From contig CABUDZ010000046.1 in NCBI GenBank assembly GCA_902490445.1, forward strand, positions 1-16,578: a stretch of DNA of 16,578 nucleotides, read 5' to 3'. Positions within the stretch are counted from its first letter, which is position 1. Each line of letters starts with the position of its first letter. The stretch is from an uncultured Collinsella sp. (GTDB taxonomy: Bacteria > Actinomycetota > Coriobacteriia > Coriobacteriales > Coriobacteriaceae). Of the stretch, positions 1-7,387 are shown piece after piece. A program made the position numbers and the translations under genes. The notes under the pieces were generated by a model that worked only from the letters and a program-made list of their open reading frames with translations, made no database searches and had not been told where the DNA came from.

Positions 1-121
1 ACCCTCCCTGCCGTCACATTGTTCGAGCCGTTGTTGTTGCTCGCCGCTTCGCGGCTCGGCGACCCCGTTCTCCGCGGCGGGGTTGTCTAAGGTTTTTGTT
101 GAAGCTCGGCCTTTGGCTCAT
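1..121. other. Left-edge GC-rich stretch, no confident gene
   Basis: This stretch has several short dyads: ACCCCG at 62-67 pairs with CGGGGT at 78-83, and GCCGC/GCGGC flank TTC near 42-54. A rightward frame is open from base 1 to a TAA at 88-90 and could be the last 29 codons of a gene lying outside the window. Such a short open frame is uninformative in GC-rich DNA. I see no start codon or ribosome binding site for a new gene. Confidence 0.3.
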
Positions 122-157
122 AAAAAACGGGAGATGCAATCTGCATCCCCCGTTTTT
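122..157. terminator. Bidirectional intrinsic terminator
   Basis: Six A residues (122-127) precede a stem: CGGG 128-131 with CCCG 149-152, one mismatch, then GATGCA 133-138 with TGCATC 142-147, and a 3-nt loop. Five T residues follow (153-157). The A-run and T-run let it work in both directions. It begins 7 nt past the phosphoesterase stop codon on the leftward strand and would also stop rightward transcription entering from the left edge. Confidence 0.85.
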
Positions 158-164
158 GTTGCGG

Positions 165-632
165 TTAGTCTAGGTCAATAAACTTGGTGCTTAGGATCTT
201 GCCGTCTTTTACTAGCATTCTGGCCATGGTGGGGCCTCGGGTGCCTCTGGGATAGCTGGCGCTGCCCGGGTTGAGGACTAGGCAGCGGCCCGCTTGGGCT
301 TCTTTGGTTACGTGGGTGTGGCCGTTGATGGCTACGTCTACGGATCCCACCGGAAGGTCTTCGCGGTAGTGGGCTACGGCGAATTTGAGGCCTTCGTAGG
401 TAAAGAGCGCAAGACGGTCTACATCGGGGCCGTAGTCGCGGTAGTAATCGTTGTTGCCCAATACGGCCCGCACGGGGGCGATGGTGCATAGGTGCTCGTA
501 GTCCATCTCTGACGTAAGGTCGCCGGCGTGGATGATCAGGTCTGCGCCCTCAAGCTCATCCAAGAGCGCAGGCGATAAATAGCCGTGGGTGTCCGAGATG
601 ATGTCGATGCGCTTGGCGCTTGCACTGTTCAT
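165..632 (-). CDS. YfcE/MJ0936-family metallophosphoesterase
   Basis: This is a 155-residue calcineurin-like phosphoesterase of the short bacterial and archaeal YfcE/MJ0936 type, whose members hydrolyse phosphodiesters with two bound metal ions (often Mn) in the cytoplasm. The full set of metal-ligand motifs is visible: SDTHG (13-17), HAGD (35-38), GNND (59-62), a histidine at 88, GHTH (104-107) and NPGS (121-124). The length fits the family. I chose the ATG at 632 because GGAAGGGA lies just upstream and the family N-terminus begins there; the frame is open further upstream but that extension is arginine-rich and unlike the family. It lies 95 bp downstream of the LytTR regulator gene and may be read partly from that transcript. 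The physiological substrate cannot be told from sequence. Confidence 0.93.
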   Translation of the reverse strand: MNSASAKRIDIISDTHGYLSPALLDELEGADLIIHAGDLTSEMDYEHLCTIAPVRAVLGNNDYYRDYGPDVDRLALFTYEGLKFAVAHYREDLPVGSVDVAINGHTHVTKEAQAGRCLVLNPGSASYPRGTRGPTMARMLVKDGKILSTKFIDLD

Positions 633-671
633 GGGATCCCTTCCGCAAAAAACGATTCGGCAGATACATAC

Positions 672-721
672 AAAAAAGGCCCACGGCTCCGCAGACGATG
701 GGTCTACAGGGCTGCGGGGCC
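672..721 (-). terminator. Possible terminator after LytTR regulator
   Basis: GGCTCCGCAG (685-694) pairs with CTGCGGGGCC (712-721) with one mismatch on the leftward transcript, followed in the leftward direction by a run of six T residues (672-677 on the complement). The loop is long and the T-run is several bases from the stem, so termination may be inefficient. Confidence 0.4.
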
Positions 722-727
722 AGTGTG

Positions 728-1444
728 CTAGAGACTCAGGGCCTTCTTGAGCGGCACGACGCGGCGGCGCGAAACCGGCACGCGTTCGTCGACGCCCGTA
801 ATGCCCAGCTGGATGGCGCCCGAGGGCACCGTCTCGACGTCCGTAACGCACGCCAAGTTGACGATATAGCGGCGGTGAACACGGAAGAAGCCAAAGTCGC
901 AGAGCTTGGCCTCAAACTGCGCCAGCGAGGTCGTCGACAAAAAGCGATCATCGACGGTATAGATGCAGGAGTAATCGTCCTTGGCCATGATAAAGCGGAT
1001 GTCGTCAACGGGAATGAGCACCTTGCGGCCGCCCTTTTCCACCGGGATACGCTCGATGGTCACCTTGCTGTCCGTAACCGGCTTGGCGCGTTGCATGACC
1101 TTCTCGATCGCGCGATCCAAGCGAGCTTCCTCGACCGGCTTCATCAGATAATCGACGGCATCCACGTCGAATGCCTCGACCGCATGGTCGCTATACGCAG
1201 TCACAAACACGATCGCCGGCGGATTTTTGAGCTTATGCAGCGCCTCGGCAAGTTGCAGGCCCGAGGCACCGGGCATCGAGATATCGAGAAACACGACATC
1301 CACGCGACTTTCCATAAGCATCTCGATGGCGGAGCGGACGCTCGACGCCTCCGTGATCGTGCCGATCTTGCCCGTTTGCTCGAGCAGGAAGCGAAGCTCC
1401 GAGCGAGCCGGCGCCTCATCATCCACAATCATCGCACGCAGCAT
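728..1444 (-). CDS. LytTR-type response regulator (system 1)
   Basis: This 238-residue two-component response regulator has an N-terminal receiver domain (about 1-120) and a C-terminal LytTR DNA-binding domain (about 132-236). Receiver residues are complete: acidic pair D8/D9, phospho-acceptor D54 in FLDISMPG, T82 and K102 in the KP motif. The LytTR domain shows the conserved FFRVHRRYIVN stretch (186-196). Members of this LytR/AlgR/YehT family bind direct repeats and often control transporters or envelope genes. I chose the ATG at 1444 because the receiver fold begins at once and GAAAGG lies about 10 nt upstream; a TTG at 1465 would add seven residues. The gene follows the kinase at 1517-2860 with a 72-bp gap holding a short hairpin (1477-1503), so the two form one operon and a cognate pair. 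It is a paralogue of the regulator at 6615-7349. Confidence 0.93.
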   Translation of the reverse strand: MLRAMIVDDEAPARSELRFLLEQTGKIGTITEASSVRSAIEMLMESRVDVVFLDISMPGASGLQLAEALHKLKNPPAIVFVTAYSDHAVEAFDVDAVDYLMKPVEEARLDRAIEKVMQRAKPVTDSKVTIERIPVEKGGRKVLIPVDDIRFIMAKDDYSCIYTVDDRFLSTTSLAQFEAKLCDFGFFRVHRRYIVNLACVTDVETVPSGAIQLGITGVDERVPVSRRRVVPLKKALSL

Positions 1445-1476
1445 AGGGATAAAACCTTTCGTCAACTAACTACGCC

Positions 1477-1503
1477 GGGCATCCGTCGCATGACGTTGAG
1501 CCC
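1477..1503 (-). other. Short hairpin between kinase and regulator genes
   Basis: GGGC (1477-1480) pairs with GCCC (1500-1503), and inside it CGTC pairs with GACG around a GCAT loop. There is no T-run after it in the leftward direction, so it is not a clear terminator. It may affect mRNA stability or the ratio of kinase to regulator. Confidence 0.3.
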
Positions 1504-1516
1504 GTAGCCTTTTATT

Positions 1517-2860
1517 TTACTCTTGAATGTCAAAGATGCTCTCTGACAAATCAAGATGAAGGAGCACTTTGGTGCCCTTGCCCGGCGCCGATTCGACACG
1601 CGTATAGGAGTGCGGCCCATAAAAGCGATGGATGCGCTCCGAAATATTGTGCATGGCCACACCGGCGCCGCCACCCTGGGGAGAGCTGGCGTCGGGACGG
1701 GCAGAGCGCTCGTCAAACAGTCTGGCGGCGGTACCCTCATCCATGCCCACGCCATTATCGGCCACGGCAATCAAGATTGCATCCTCGCCGTCTTGGTGAA
1801 CGGTCACGTCGATCCTCAGGGCGTCGTCATCGCCCATACCATGACGTACGGCGTTCTCGACAATCGGCTGGATCACGAACGCCGGCACCAGCGTATCTTC
1901 CACGTCCTCGGACACATCGAACGTCGCAAGCACGCGGTCCTCGCCAAAGCGGGCCTTCTCAAAGGTAAGGTAGCGCTTGGTCTGTGCGACCTCGCGCGAG
2001 ACCGGAATAAGCGATCCCGAGTTGTCGAGCGTGGCGCGATAGAACGATGAGAACTCACGAAGCAGTTCGCGGGCCCGCAGCGGGTCGGTGCGCGTAAACG
2101 ATGCAATGGTGTTCAGCGTGTTGAACAGGAAGTGCGGGTTAATCTGCGCCTGCAGCGCACGCACCTCGGCGCGCGCTGTGAGTTCCTTTTGCACCTCGAG
2201 CTCGTGGATGGCGAGCTGCGTGGACAAGATCTCGGCAAAGCCCGAGGCAAGCGCGTACTGGGTACGGTCGACGGCGCGCGGGGTCTTGTAGTAGAACTTG
2301 AGCGTGCCGACGGTACGATCGCCCACCTTGATGGGGGCGATAATGCCGGCGGGGACTTGGTTGTGCGAGCCGTCCGAGCCCACGACATCCACCATACGGT
2401 TGAACGATTGCACGATGCCATGTTCGATAACGTAGCGTGTGGCAAGCGTGTGGATGGGAGAATCTGGCAGTAGCTTTTCCTCAAACTCGCCCGCGCAGGC
2501 AAGCACGTTGTCCTCGTCGGTGATGGCCACCGTCATGGCGCGCGTCTCGGGCAAAATGCGCTGGCACACCAAACGCGCCGACTCCTGCGTCAGACCGCCC
2601 TTAATGTCCTCGAGCATGGCCGAGGCCACCGAGAGCGTCTCCTCGGTGTACTGGGAGCGCACCGAATCGGGATTGAGCGTCAAAAAGATAAAGATGCACA
2701 GAAAGATGCACAGCAGCGCGCAGGCAATCACCGTGGCGATCGGCTCGATACCGGTCACCAAGGCAAAAATAAAGTACACCAGCACGCAAATGGCGCAGGC
2801 AACGGCAATGATGCGAAAGATTGATATTGAACTATCGCGCTGGGCGCGGCGGTCGATCAT
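1517..2860 (-). CDS. LytS-type sensor histidine kinase (system 1)
   Basis: This is a 447-residue membrane histidine kinase of the LytS/YehU class (His_kinase plus HATPase_c). Two membrane spans (about 14-37 and 40-62) are joined by a very short loop, so there is almost no external sensor. A GAF-like cytoplasmic region follows (about 75-215), then the phospho-acceptor motif NPHFLFNT with H243, the N box with N336, the G1 motif DNGVGM (368-373) and a glycine-rich G2 (about 397-401). All catalytic motifs are intact. The start ATG at 2860 overlaps the stop of the upstream glycosyltransferase gene (ATGA at 2857-2860), indicating translational coupling. The downstream LytTR regulator is the obvious partner. 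The signal is unknown; with no extracytoplasmic domain it is probably sensed in the membrane or by the GAF-like region. It is strongly similar to the kinase at 7388-8779. Confidence 0.93.
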   Translation of the reverse strand: MIDRRAQRDSSISIFRIIAVACAICVLVYFIFALVTGIEPIATVIACALLCIFLCIFIFLTLNPDSVRSQYTEETLSVASAMLEDIKGGLTQESARLVCQRILPETRAMTVAITDEDNVLACAGEFEEKLLPDSPIHTLATRYVIEHGIVQSFNRMVDVVGSDGSHNQVPAGIIAPIKVGDRTVGTLKFYYKTPRAVDRTQYALASGFAEILSTQLAIHELEVQKELTARAEVRALQAQINPHFLFNTLNTIASFTRTDPLRARELLREFSSFYRATLDNSGSLIPVSREVAQTKRYLTFEKARFGEDRVLATFDVSEDVEDTLVPAFVIQPIVENAVRHGMGDDDALRIDVTVHQDGEDAILIAVADNGVGMDEGTAARLFDERSARPDASSPQGGGAGVAMHNISERIHRFYGPHSYTRVESAPGKGTKVLLHLDLSESIFDIQE

Positions 2861-4044
2861 TCGGCCCCCTCCAGGATACTGATCAGTTGTGCGTCACGCC
2901 AAAGCCCGTCCATGATCTTGGGCCAAAAGCTCTGGAAACGCAGGTAGCTTGCAGCGTTTTGGCGCGCATAGGCCTTTGCCTCGCCGATACCGTGACGCCA
3001 AATGCGAAGGTAGCCCTCGTGCTCGCGGGTAAACATGCTGCGGACCATGGCGGTCTTGCGCACGCGGTCGTCGAGCTCGCGCGAAATCCACGGGCCCGGG
3101 TAGGGCATGAGCGATGCCGCCGTAACGGGAATGAGCTCCTTTTGATGCGCGGCAAATGTCAACTTGGCCCGTTCGTAGTACCAACGGTATACATCCTGCA
3201 TAAAGCGCGGCGAGCGCTTTTCGGACTCTGGAGGCAGGTGGCGCACGGTCCACTCGTTATCGAACCACACGTCATAGCCGAACATGCGCATGTTAAACAG
3301 GTAGTCCAAATCCTCGCCGCGGGTGATAAACGGGTCGAAGGCCACGCGCGTAAAGGCGCGGGCGTGCAGGGCCATCAGGCCGCCGCACACGTAATTGGAG
3401 CGCGAGATGCGGGTGCCCGAGAGCGCCTTTTTCATCCAGCGATTGAACTCGATACGCTTGGTCCACCAGCGATGGCAAATGCCCGCTTTGTCCGTGGGAG
3501 CCAGCGGCGACCCGTCGCGATCATAAAAGTATCCGCTCTTGACTAAAATCGGCAGGCCCTGACGCGTCTGCTGGCCCAGCGCATAGGTCGCACGCTTCAT
3601 AAAGTCGGCATCGATGACGGTCTCGTCGTCATCCAAAAACACAACCGCGTCGTGCCCCAGCACCGCCGCGCAGGCAAGACCCATGTTGCGGATGGCGCCG
3701 TAGCCGCGCAGGCTCACACACTCGCCCGAGCCTTTGGGCGCAATCTGTGCCACGCGGTCGGCAACACGCGAAGCCTGAGTATTGGTAACGACGGTGACCT
3801 TAAGTGTGGGATGCGCATTAACGATTTCGTGCACGCGATGGGATACGTCGGGCGTGACAGAAACCGGACAGACCACCAAGAGAATGATGCGCGGAATGTC
3901 GCGCACCTGTTCGAGTGAAGTCAGGCAGCGATCGAGTTCCGGGTTGGCGGCATTGAGCGACGTCGAGTGATCGTAGGTGCCGGGAGCGTTTGCTTGGGTA
4001 TCATCGCCCGCCCAATATGTTGGGATCACAACCGTGGCGTTCAT
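2857..4044 (-). CDS. Family 2-like glycosyltransferase
   Basis: This 395-residue protein has a GT-A type nucleotide-sugar binding fold. It starts with the typical beta strand NATVVIPTY, has RNMG (119-122) before the metal-binding acidic motif FLDDDE (136-141), a downstream RGEDLDY (242-248) in the place of the catalytic ED motif, and VRHLPP (267-272). The C-terminal 100 residues are charged and helical with no membrane span. Enzymes of this kind move sugars from nucleotide donors to glycans, lipids or proteins; donor and acceptor cannot be told. I chose the ATG at 4044 because AAGGAGGG stands 7 nt upstream and the fold begins there. The gene is first of an operon with the histidine kinase (4-bp overlap) and LytTR regulator, which suggests the sensor system governs a surface glycan. 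Its leader carries a strong terminator hairpin. Confidence 0.82.
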   Translation of the reverse strand: MNATVVIPTYWAGDDTQANAPGTYDHSTSLNAANPELDRCLTSLEQVRDIPRIILLVVCPVSVTPDVSHRVHEIVNAHPTLKVTVVTNTQASRVADRVAQIAPKGSGECVSLRGYGAIRNMGLACAAVLGHDAVVFLDDDETVIDADFMKRATYALGQQTRQGLPILVKSGYFYDRDGSPLAPTDKAGICHRWWTKRIEFNRWMKKALSGTRISRSNYVCGGLMALHARAFTRVAFDPFITRGEDLDYLFNMRMFGYDVWFDNEWTVRHLPPESEKRSPRFMQDVYRWYYERAKLTFAAHQKELIPVTAASLMPYPGPWISRELDDRVRKTAMVRSMFTREHEGYLRIWRHGIGEAKAYARQNAASYLRFQSFWPKIMDGLWRDAQLISILEGAE

Positions 4045-4051
4045 ACCTTTA

Positions 4052-4059
4052 CCCTCCTT
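4052..4059 (-). promoter_or_regulatory. Strong ribosome binding site of glycosyltransferase
   Basis: On the leftward strand this reads AAGGAGGG, 7 nt before the ATG at 4044. It fixes the start of the glycosyltransferase and rejects the in-frame codon 15 residues upstream, which lies inside the terminator hairpin. Confidence 0.8.
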
Positions 4060-4066
4060 GCAACAC

Positions 4067-4101
4067 AAAAACGGGGCGCCGCCAAACACAGGCGACGCCC
4101 C
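4067..4101 (-). terminator. Strong terminator or attenuator in the operon leader
   Basis: On the leftward strand the hairpin has GGGGCG paired with CGCCCC (4096-4101 with 4073-4078), one mismatch, then GGCG with CGCC (4091-4094 with 4080-4083), a 7-nt loop, and a run of five T residues (4067-4071). It is about 116 nt past the stop of the MFS transporter gene, so it could be its terminator. It also ends only 22 nt before the glycosyltransferase start, so any transcript of that operon beginning upstream must pass through it. Confidence 0.8.
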
Positions 4102-4118
4102 GCAACCCAGCTGACTCC

Positions 4119-4124
4119 ATCATA
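4119..4124 (-). promoter_or_regulatory. Candidate -10 element for the glycosyltransferase operon
   Basis: The leftward strand reads TATGAT here, five of six matches to TATAAT. No good -35 element is seen at the usual distance. If used, transcription would start near 4112 and run at once into the hairpin at 4067-4101. Confidence 0.25.
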
Positions 4125-4216
4125 CCCACTTGGGCAAATCATTGCTCGCAAGTCACAATGTTTATTGCGGATAACCCCAAAAGAGTACCGTGGACAGGCA
4201 CAATAGCCGCTCACTC

Positions 4217-5476
4217 CTATGCGGCATGCTCTGCCGCCCGAGTCATGCGGGACAGGCGGACCAGCAGCATAAAGCCAACGACCAGCAGCACGCCAATGGA
4301 AAGGACACCCAGCGACGGGTTGCCGGTCAGCGAGGTGACGACCGACACTAGAAAGGTGCCCATGACGCTTGCATAACGACCAAAGATGTCAAAGAAGCCA
4401 TAGTACTCGTTGGATTTTTCTTTAGGGATAATGCGGCCAAAGTAGCTACGGCTGAGCGCTTGCACGCCGCCCTGGAACAGGCCGACCATAATGGCAAGCA
4501 CCCAGAACTCAAAGGCGGTCTTTAGGAAGAACGCGGCGAACAGCACAATGCCCATGTAGGCGGCGACCGCCACCAAGATCATATTGAGCGTGCCCACGCG
4601 TCCGGCGAGCTTGCCGTAGATGATGGCGGACGGGAAGGCCACAAACTGCGTGACGAGCAGCGCCAGCACCAGCTGGGTCGAATCGATACCCAGAGCCGAG
4701 CCGTAGCTGGTTGCCATGGAAATGACCGTGTGCACGCCGTCGATGTAGAAGAAGAACGCGATCATGTAGACCAGCACGGTCTTGTTGTGGGCGATCTCGC
4801 GCATGGTGTGTCCGACCTCGGAGAACACACCGCCCACGATGTGGCCGATGGTGTCCTGGGGACCGCGCTCGCGACCGTACTTTTGCTTATAGGTGCGAAT
4901 GAGCGGCAGGGTAAAGATGAGCCACCAGGCACCGGTGATGATAAACGACAGACGCGTTGCCAGCATGGTGGGGACGCCGAGAGCGGGGCCACCCATGATA
5001 AGCGCCAGGCAGATGATGAACGGTACGGTGGAACCGATGTAACCCCAGGCATAGCCCGAGCTGGACACGGCGTCCATGCGCTCGTCGGTGGTAATGTCGG
5101 GCAGCATGGCGTCGTAGAACGTCATAGAAGAGTTAAGGCCGATGGTGCACAGCACGTACACGGTCAAAAATGCCATGGCGGACATTGGGATAGCCTGCGC
5201 CAGGCAAAGGACCAGGCCCGTGAGGAAGAAGCCCAAGAAGAACTTGATCTTGTTGCCGGCGTAATCGGCAAGCGCGCCCAGAATGGGCATGAGCATGGCA
5301 ATGACTAGCGAGGCGATCGTCTGCGCGTTGCCCCAAGCGACCACCAGGTCTGCCGAGGAAGCACCGGTATTGATGGCGTTAAAGTAGATGGGCACCACCG
5401 AGGTATTGAGCAGTACGAGGGCCGAGTTGCCCACATCGTACATAACCCAGTTACGCTCGAGCTTGGTGTATTTCAT
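4217..5476 (-). CDS. UMF1-type MFS transporter
   Basis: This 419-residue membrane protein has about 12 hydrophobic spans. The N-terminus, with ERNWVMYDVGNSA before the first span, is characteristic of the UMF1 (Atg22-like) branch of the major facilitator superfamily. Length and span number fit a complete transporter. Substrates of bacterial UMF1 members are mostly unknown; amino acid or small-molecule efflux is often guessed from Atg22. The start ATG at 5476 has GAAGGGG about 10 nt upstream. The gene lies 101 bp downstream of the phospholipase-like gene, probably on the same leftward transcript, and is followed by the hairpin at 4067-4101. Direction of transport and cargo cannot be inferred here. 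Confidence 0.88.
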   Translation of the reverse strand: MKYTKLERNWVMYDVGNSALVLLNTSVVPIYFNAINTGASSADLVVAWGNAQTIASLVIAMLMPILGALADYAGNKIKFFLGFFLTGLVLCLAQAIPMSAMAFLTVYVLCTIGLNSSMTFYDAMLPDITTDERMDAVSSSGYAWGYIGSTVPFIICLALIMGGPALGVPTMLATRLSFIITGAWWLIFTLPLIRTYKQKYGRERGPQDTIGHIVGGVFSEVGHTMREIAHNKTVLVYMIAFFFYIDGVHTVISMATSYGSALGIDSTQLVLALLVTQFVAFPSAIIYGKLAGRVGTLNMILVAVAAYMGIVLFAAFFLKTAFEFWVLAIMVGLFQGGVQALSRSYFGRIIPKEKSNEYYGFFDIFGRYASVMGTFLVSVVTSLTGNPSLGVLSIGVLLVVGFMLLVRLSRMTRAAEHAA

Positions 5477-5577
5477 GGACAGGGCCCCTTCGTATTCGCC
5501 CGATATGCAGTTAGTTCATCGTACCCCAATTGTCCAGAGGCGCCGGTAAGGATTCGGCAAAGGGGCACGCACGAGCC

Positions 5578-6522
5578 CTACTCCTCGCGGTCGAACTCTT
5601 CGTCGGCGCCGAGCACGCGACCGCTGTAATTGACATGGTTGGTCACGGCTTCCATATCGCCGGTCTCGATAAAGCGGGCGACCGTGCACTCGTAATCGAC
5701 CAGCGCGCGGTCAAAGACCTCGGGGAAACTCTCGTTCGAGACCTCGTCGGTAAAGGGGTTCTTCCATGCCAAGTGGCCCAGGTTGCCGGTACGCTCGGGC
5801 AGCTCGGTCGTCACACGGTGCGCAAGGCCGTCGAGCAGCGAATAATCGTGCACCAAGCCCTCGATCAGGGCAATCGCGCGCGTCTTGGCCGAACCGGCCG
5901 GCTCGATAGTGCGGTAGAGCAGCTGCATGTCGGCTACGGCGCCGGCGTACTCCCCCGCCGGGATGTCGATACCGTACACGCGCCCGGCGACGTAGCTCAT
6001 CAGCACGCCGGCAACACGATTGATGCGGTCGGTCGTGACGATCTCGCCCGCCGGCGGATAATCCTCGACCGTTGCCCCATCGCGCTTGAGCTGCAGCATC
6101 AGCACGTCCAGGTCGCTTTCGAGCACGGCGTGAACTTGGCTGCCCGAAGCCTCGAGCTCGGGATCGGAGTCCACAATGCCAAACTGCTGCTCGTAGACAA
6201 AGGGGTGGGCATTGCGGTCGAGCACATAGTGCGACAGCAGGCCCAGCGCAAAGGCGCGACCCAGGTTGGCATCGCGCGGTTGCAGGTGCGACACGCCGTC
6301 GCGCAGACACGAGAACTGGCGCGACATACGCGAGCGGTGCATGACCTGAGCAAGCAACGTGCAATCGGAAACGCGCGGCGTGAGCATGTGGAAGAAAAAC
6401 GGGTCGGGGCCCTGGTTGCCCAGGATAAAGGCAATACGCTCCTCGTCGGACGTGATAACGCCCTGCGGAAGACGGTCGATGCTTTCCTCGCCAAACAGAT
6501 GATGCGTAATGAGCGCAGGCAT
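5578..6522 (-). CDS. Zinc-dependent phospholipase C-like protein
   Basis: This 314-residue protein resembles the zinc-dependent phospholipase C/S1-P1 nuclease-like fold. It starts MPALITHH, placing histidines at 7 and 8 near the N-terminus as in the family, and has likely metal ligands D40 (in GNQGPDPFFF), H98/D102/H106 in LGLLSHYVLDRNAHPF, and H131 with E135 further on. There is no signal peptide or membrane span, so it seems cytoplasmic, unlike secreted clostridial phospholipase C. I chose the ATG at 6522, with AAAGGA 5 nt upstream; an in-frame start at 6552 would add ten residues before the conserved N-terminus. It follows the second LytTR regulator by 92 bp on the same strand and may be in that operon. 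Lipid hydrolysis is family inference; the true substrate is unknown. Confidence 0.82.
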   Translation of the reverse strand: MPALITHHLFGEESIDRLPQGVITSDEERIAFILGNQGPDPFFFHMLTPRVSDCTLLAQVMHRSRMSRQFSCLRDGVSHLQPRDANLGRAFALGLLSHYVLDRNAHPFVYEQQFGIVDSDPELEASGSQVHAVLESDLDVLMLQLKRDGATVEDYPPAGEIVTTDRINRVAGVLMSYVAGRVYGIDIPAGEYAGAVADMQLLYRTIEPAGSAKTRAIALIEGLVHDYSLLDGLAHRVTTELPERTGNLGHLAWKNPFTDEVSNESFPEVFDRALVDYECTVARFIETGDMEAVTNHVNYSGRVLGADEEFDREE

Positions 6523-6614
6523 AATGATCCTTTCGATTTCATTCGATGCCACCCATTATGCCCACCGCGCGCCCGTGCCAAACCTGCGGCAGTAAACGGT
6601 GGCGTGCGGACCGC

Positions 6615-7349
6615 TTACGCAAGCCCCAGGTGCGTCTTAACCTCGGCGGCGCGACGGCGGGACACGGGCACCGTCGAGGTCACGCGATCGAGCCTGAGCT
6701 CCATCAGGCCCGTGGAGCCGATCTCGACATTGTGCACGTCTTCCAAATTGACCAGATAACTGCGGTGGACACGGATAAAGCCCTCGGAGGCCAGGCGCCG
6801 CTCGAGCGAGGAAATCGACTCATTGATCAGGTATGTTCCCTCGGCGCAGACGGCGTTGCAAAAATCGGCGCGTGCCTCAAAGTAGCAGACATCCGCCACG
6901 GGAATGAACACCTTTTTGCCCCCACGATCCACCGTCAGGCGCAATGGCTGGCTCGGAGCATGGACGACACGGCGAGCGCCCAGAGCGGTCTCGATCTTGT
7001 CGAGCGCCTTTGACAGGCGGGCATCCTCGACTGGCTTGACGATGTAATCGACGGCATCGAGGTTATAGGCGTCGGCCGCATACTCGGCAAATGCCGTCAC
7101 AAACACCACGACCGGCGGCGTCTTTAGGTTCTGCAGCGTCTCGGCAAGCTCGATTCCCGAGCGACCGGGCATCGTGATATCCAAAAACAAGACGTCGGGC
7201 TTGTTCGACAGGATCGATTCCACAGCCTCGGTGACATTGCCCGCCTCGGCAATCTGGCCCACACGCGCATCCTTTTCCAGCAGATAACGTAGCTCAGCCC
7301 TAATAGGGGGCTCGTCATCAACCACCAAGATGTTCCATCCCTCGGACAT
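6615..7349 (-). CDS. LytTR-type response regulator (system 2)
   Basis: This is a 244-residue response regulator with a receiver domain (about 5-122) and a LytTR DNA-binding domain (about 138-242). Key receiver residues are D10/D11, phospho-acceptor D57 in FLDITMPG, T85 and K105. The LytTR core FIRVHRSYLVN is at 191-201, and the end VPVSRRRA closely matches the regulator at 728-1444, showing common descent. The ATG at 7349 has GAGGGG 8 nt upstream. It lies 38 bp downstream of the histidine kinase at 7388-8779, its presumed partner. Since LytTR systems usually control few nearby targets, the phospholipase-like and MFS genes downstream are candidates for its regulon (inference). Confidence 0.93.
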   Translation of the reverse strand: MSEGWNILVVDDEPPIRAELRYLLEKDARVGQIAEAGNVTEAVESILSNKPDVLFLDITMPGRSGIELAETLQNLKTPPVVVFVTAFAEYAADAYNLDAVDYIVKPVEDARLSKALDKIETALGARRVVHAPSQPLRLTVDRGGKKVFIPVADVCYFEARADFCNAVCAEGTYLINESISSLERRLASEGFIRVHRSYLVNLEDVHNVEIGSTGLMELRLDRVTSTVPVSRRRAAEVKTHLGLA

Positions 7350-7387
7350 ATGCGCTTCCCCTCTTTTTCTCTCAATCCAACCGCGCG

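Noticed and set aside
1..90. C-terminal tail of an upstream rightward gene
   Set aside because: The frame is open for 29 codons only and other frames are open as well; it cannot be supported in GC-rich sequence.
5530..6759. Rightward open frame (409 codons) opposite the phospholipase-like gene
   Set aside because: It spans two leftward genes and an intergenic gap, which is typical of a GC-driven antisense frame.
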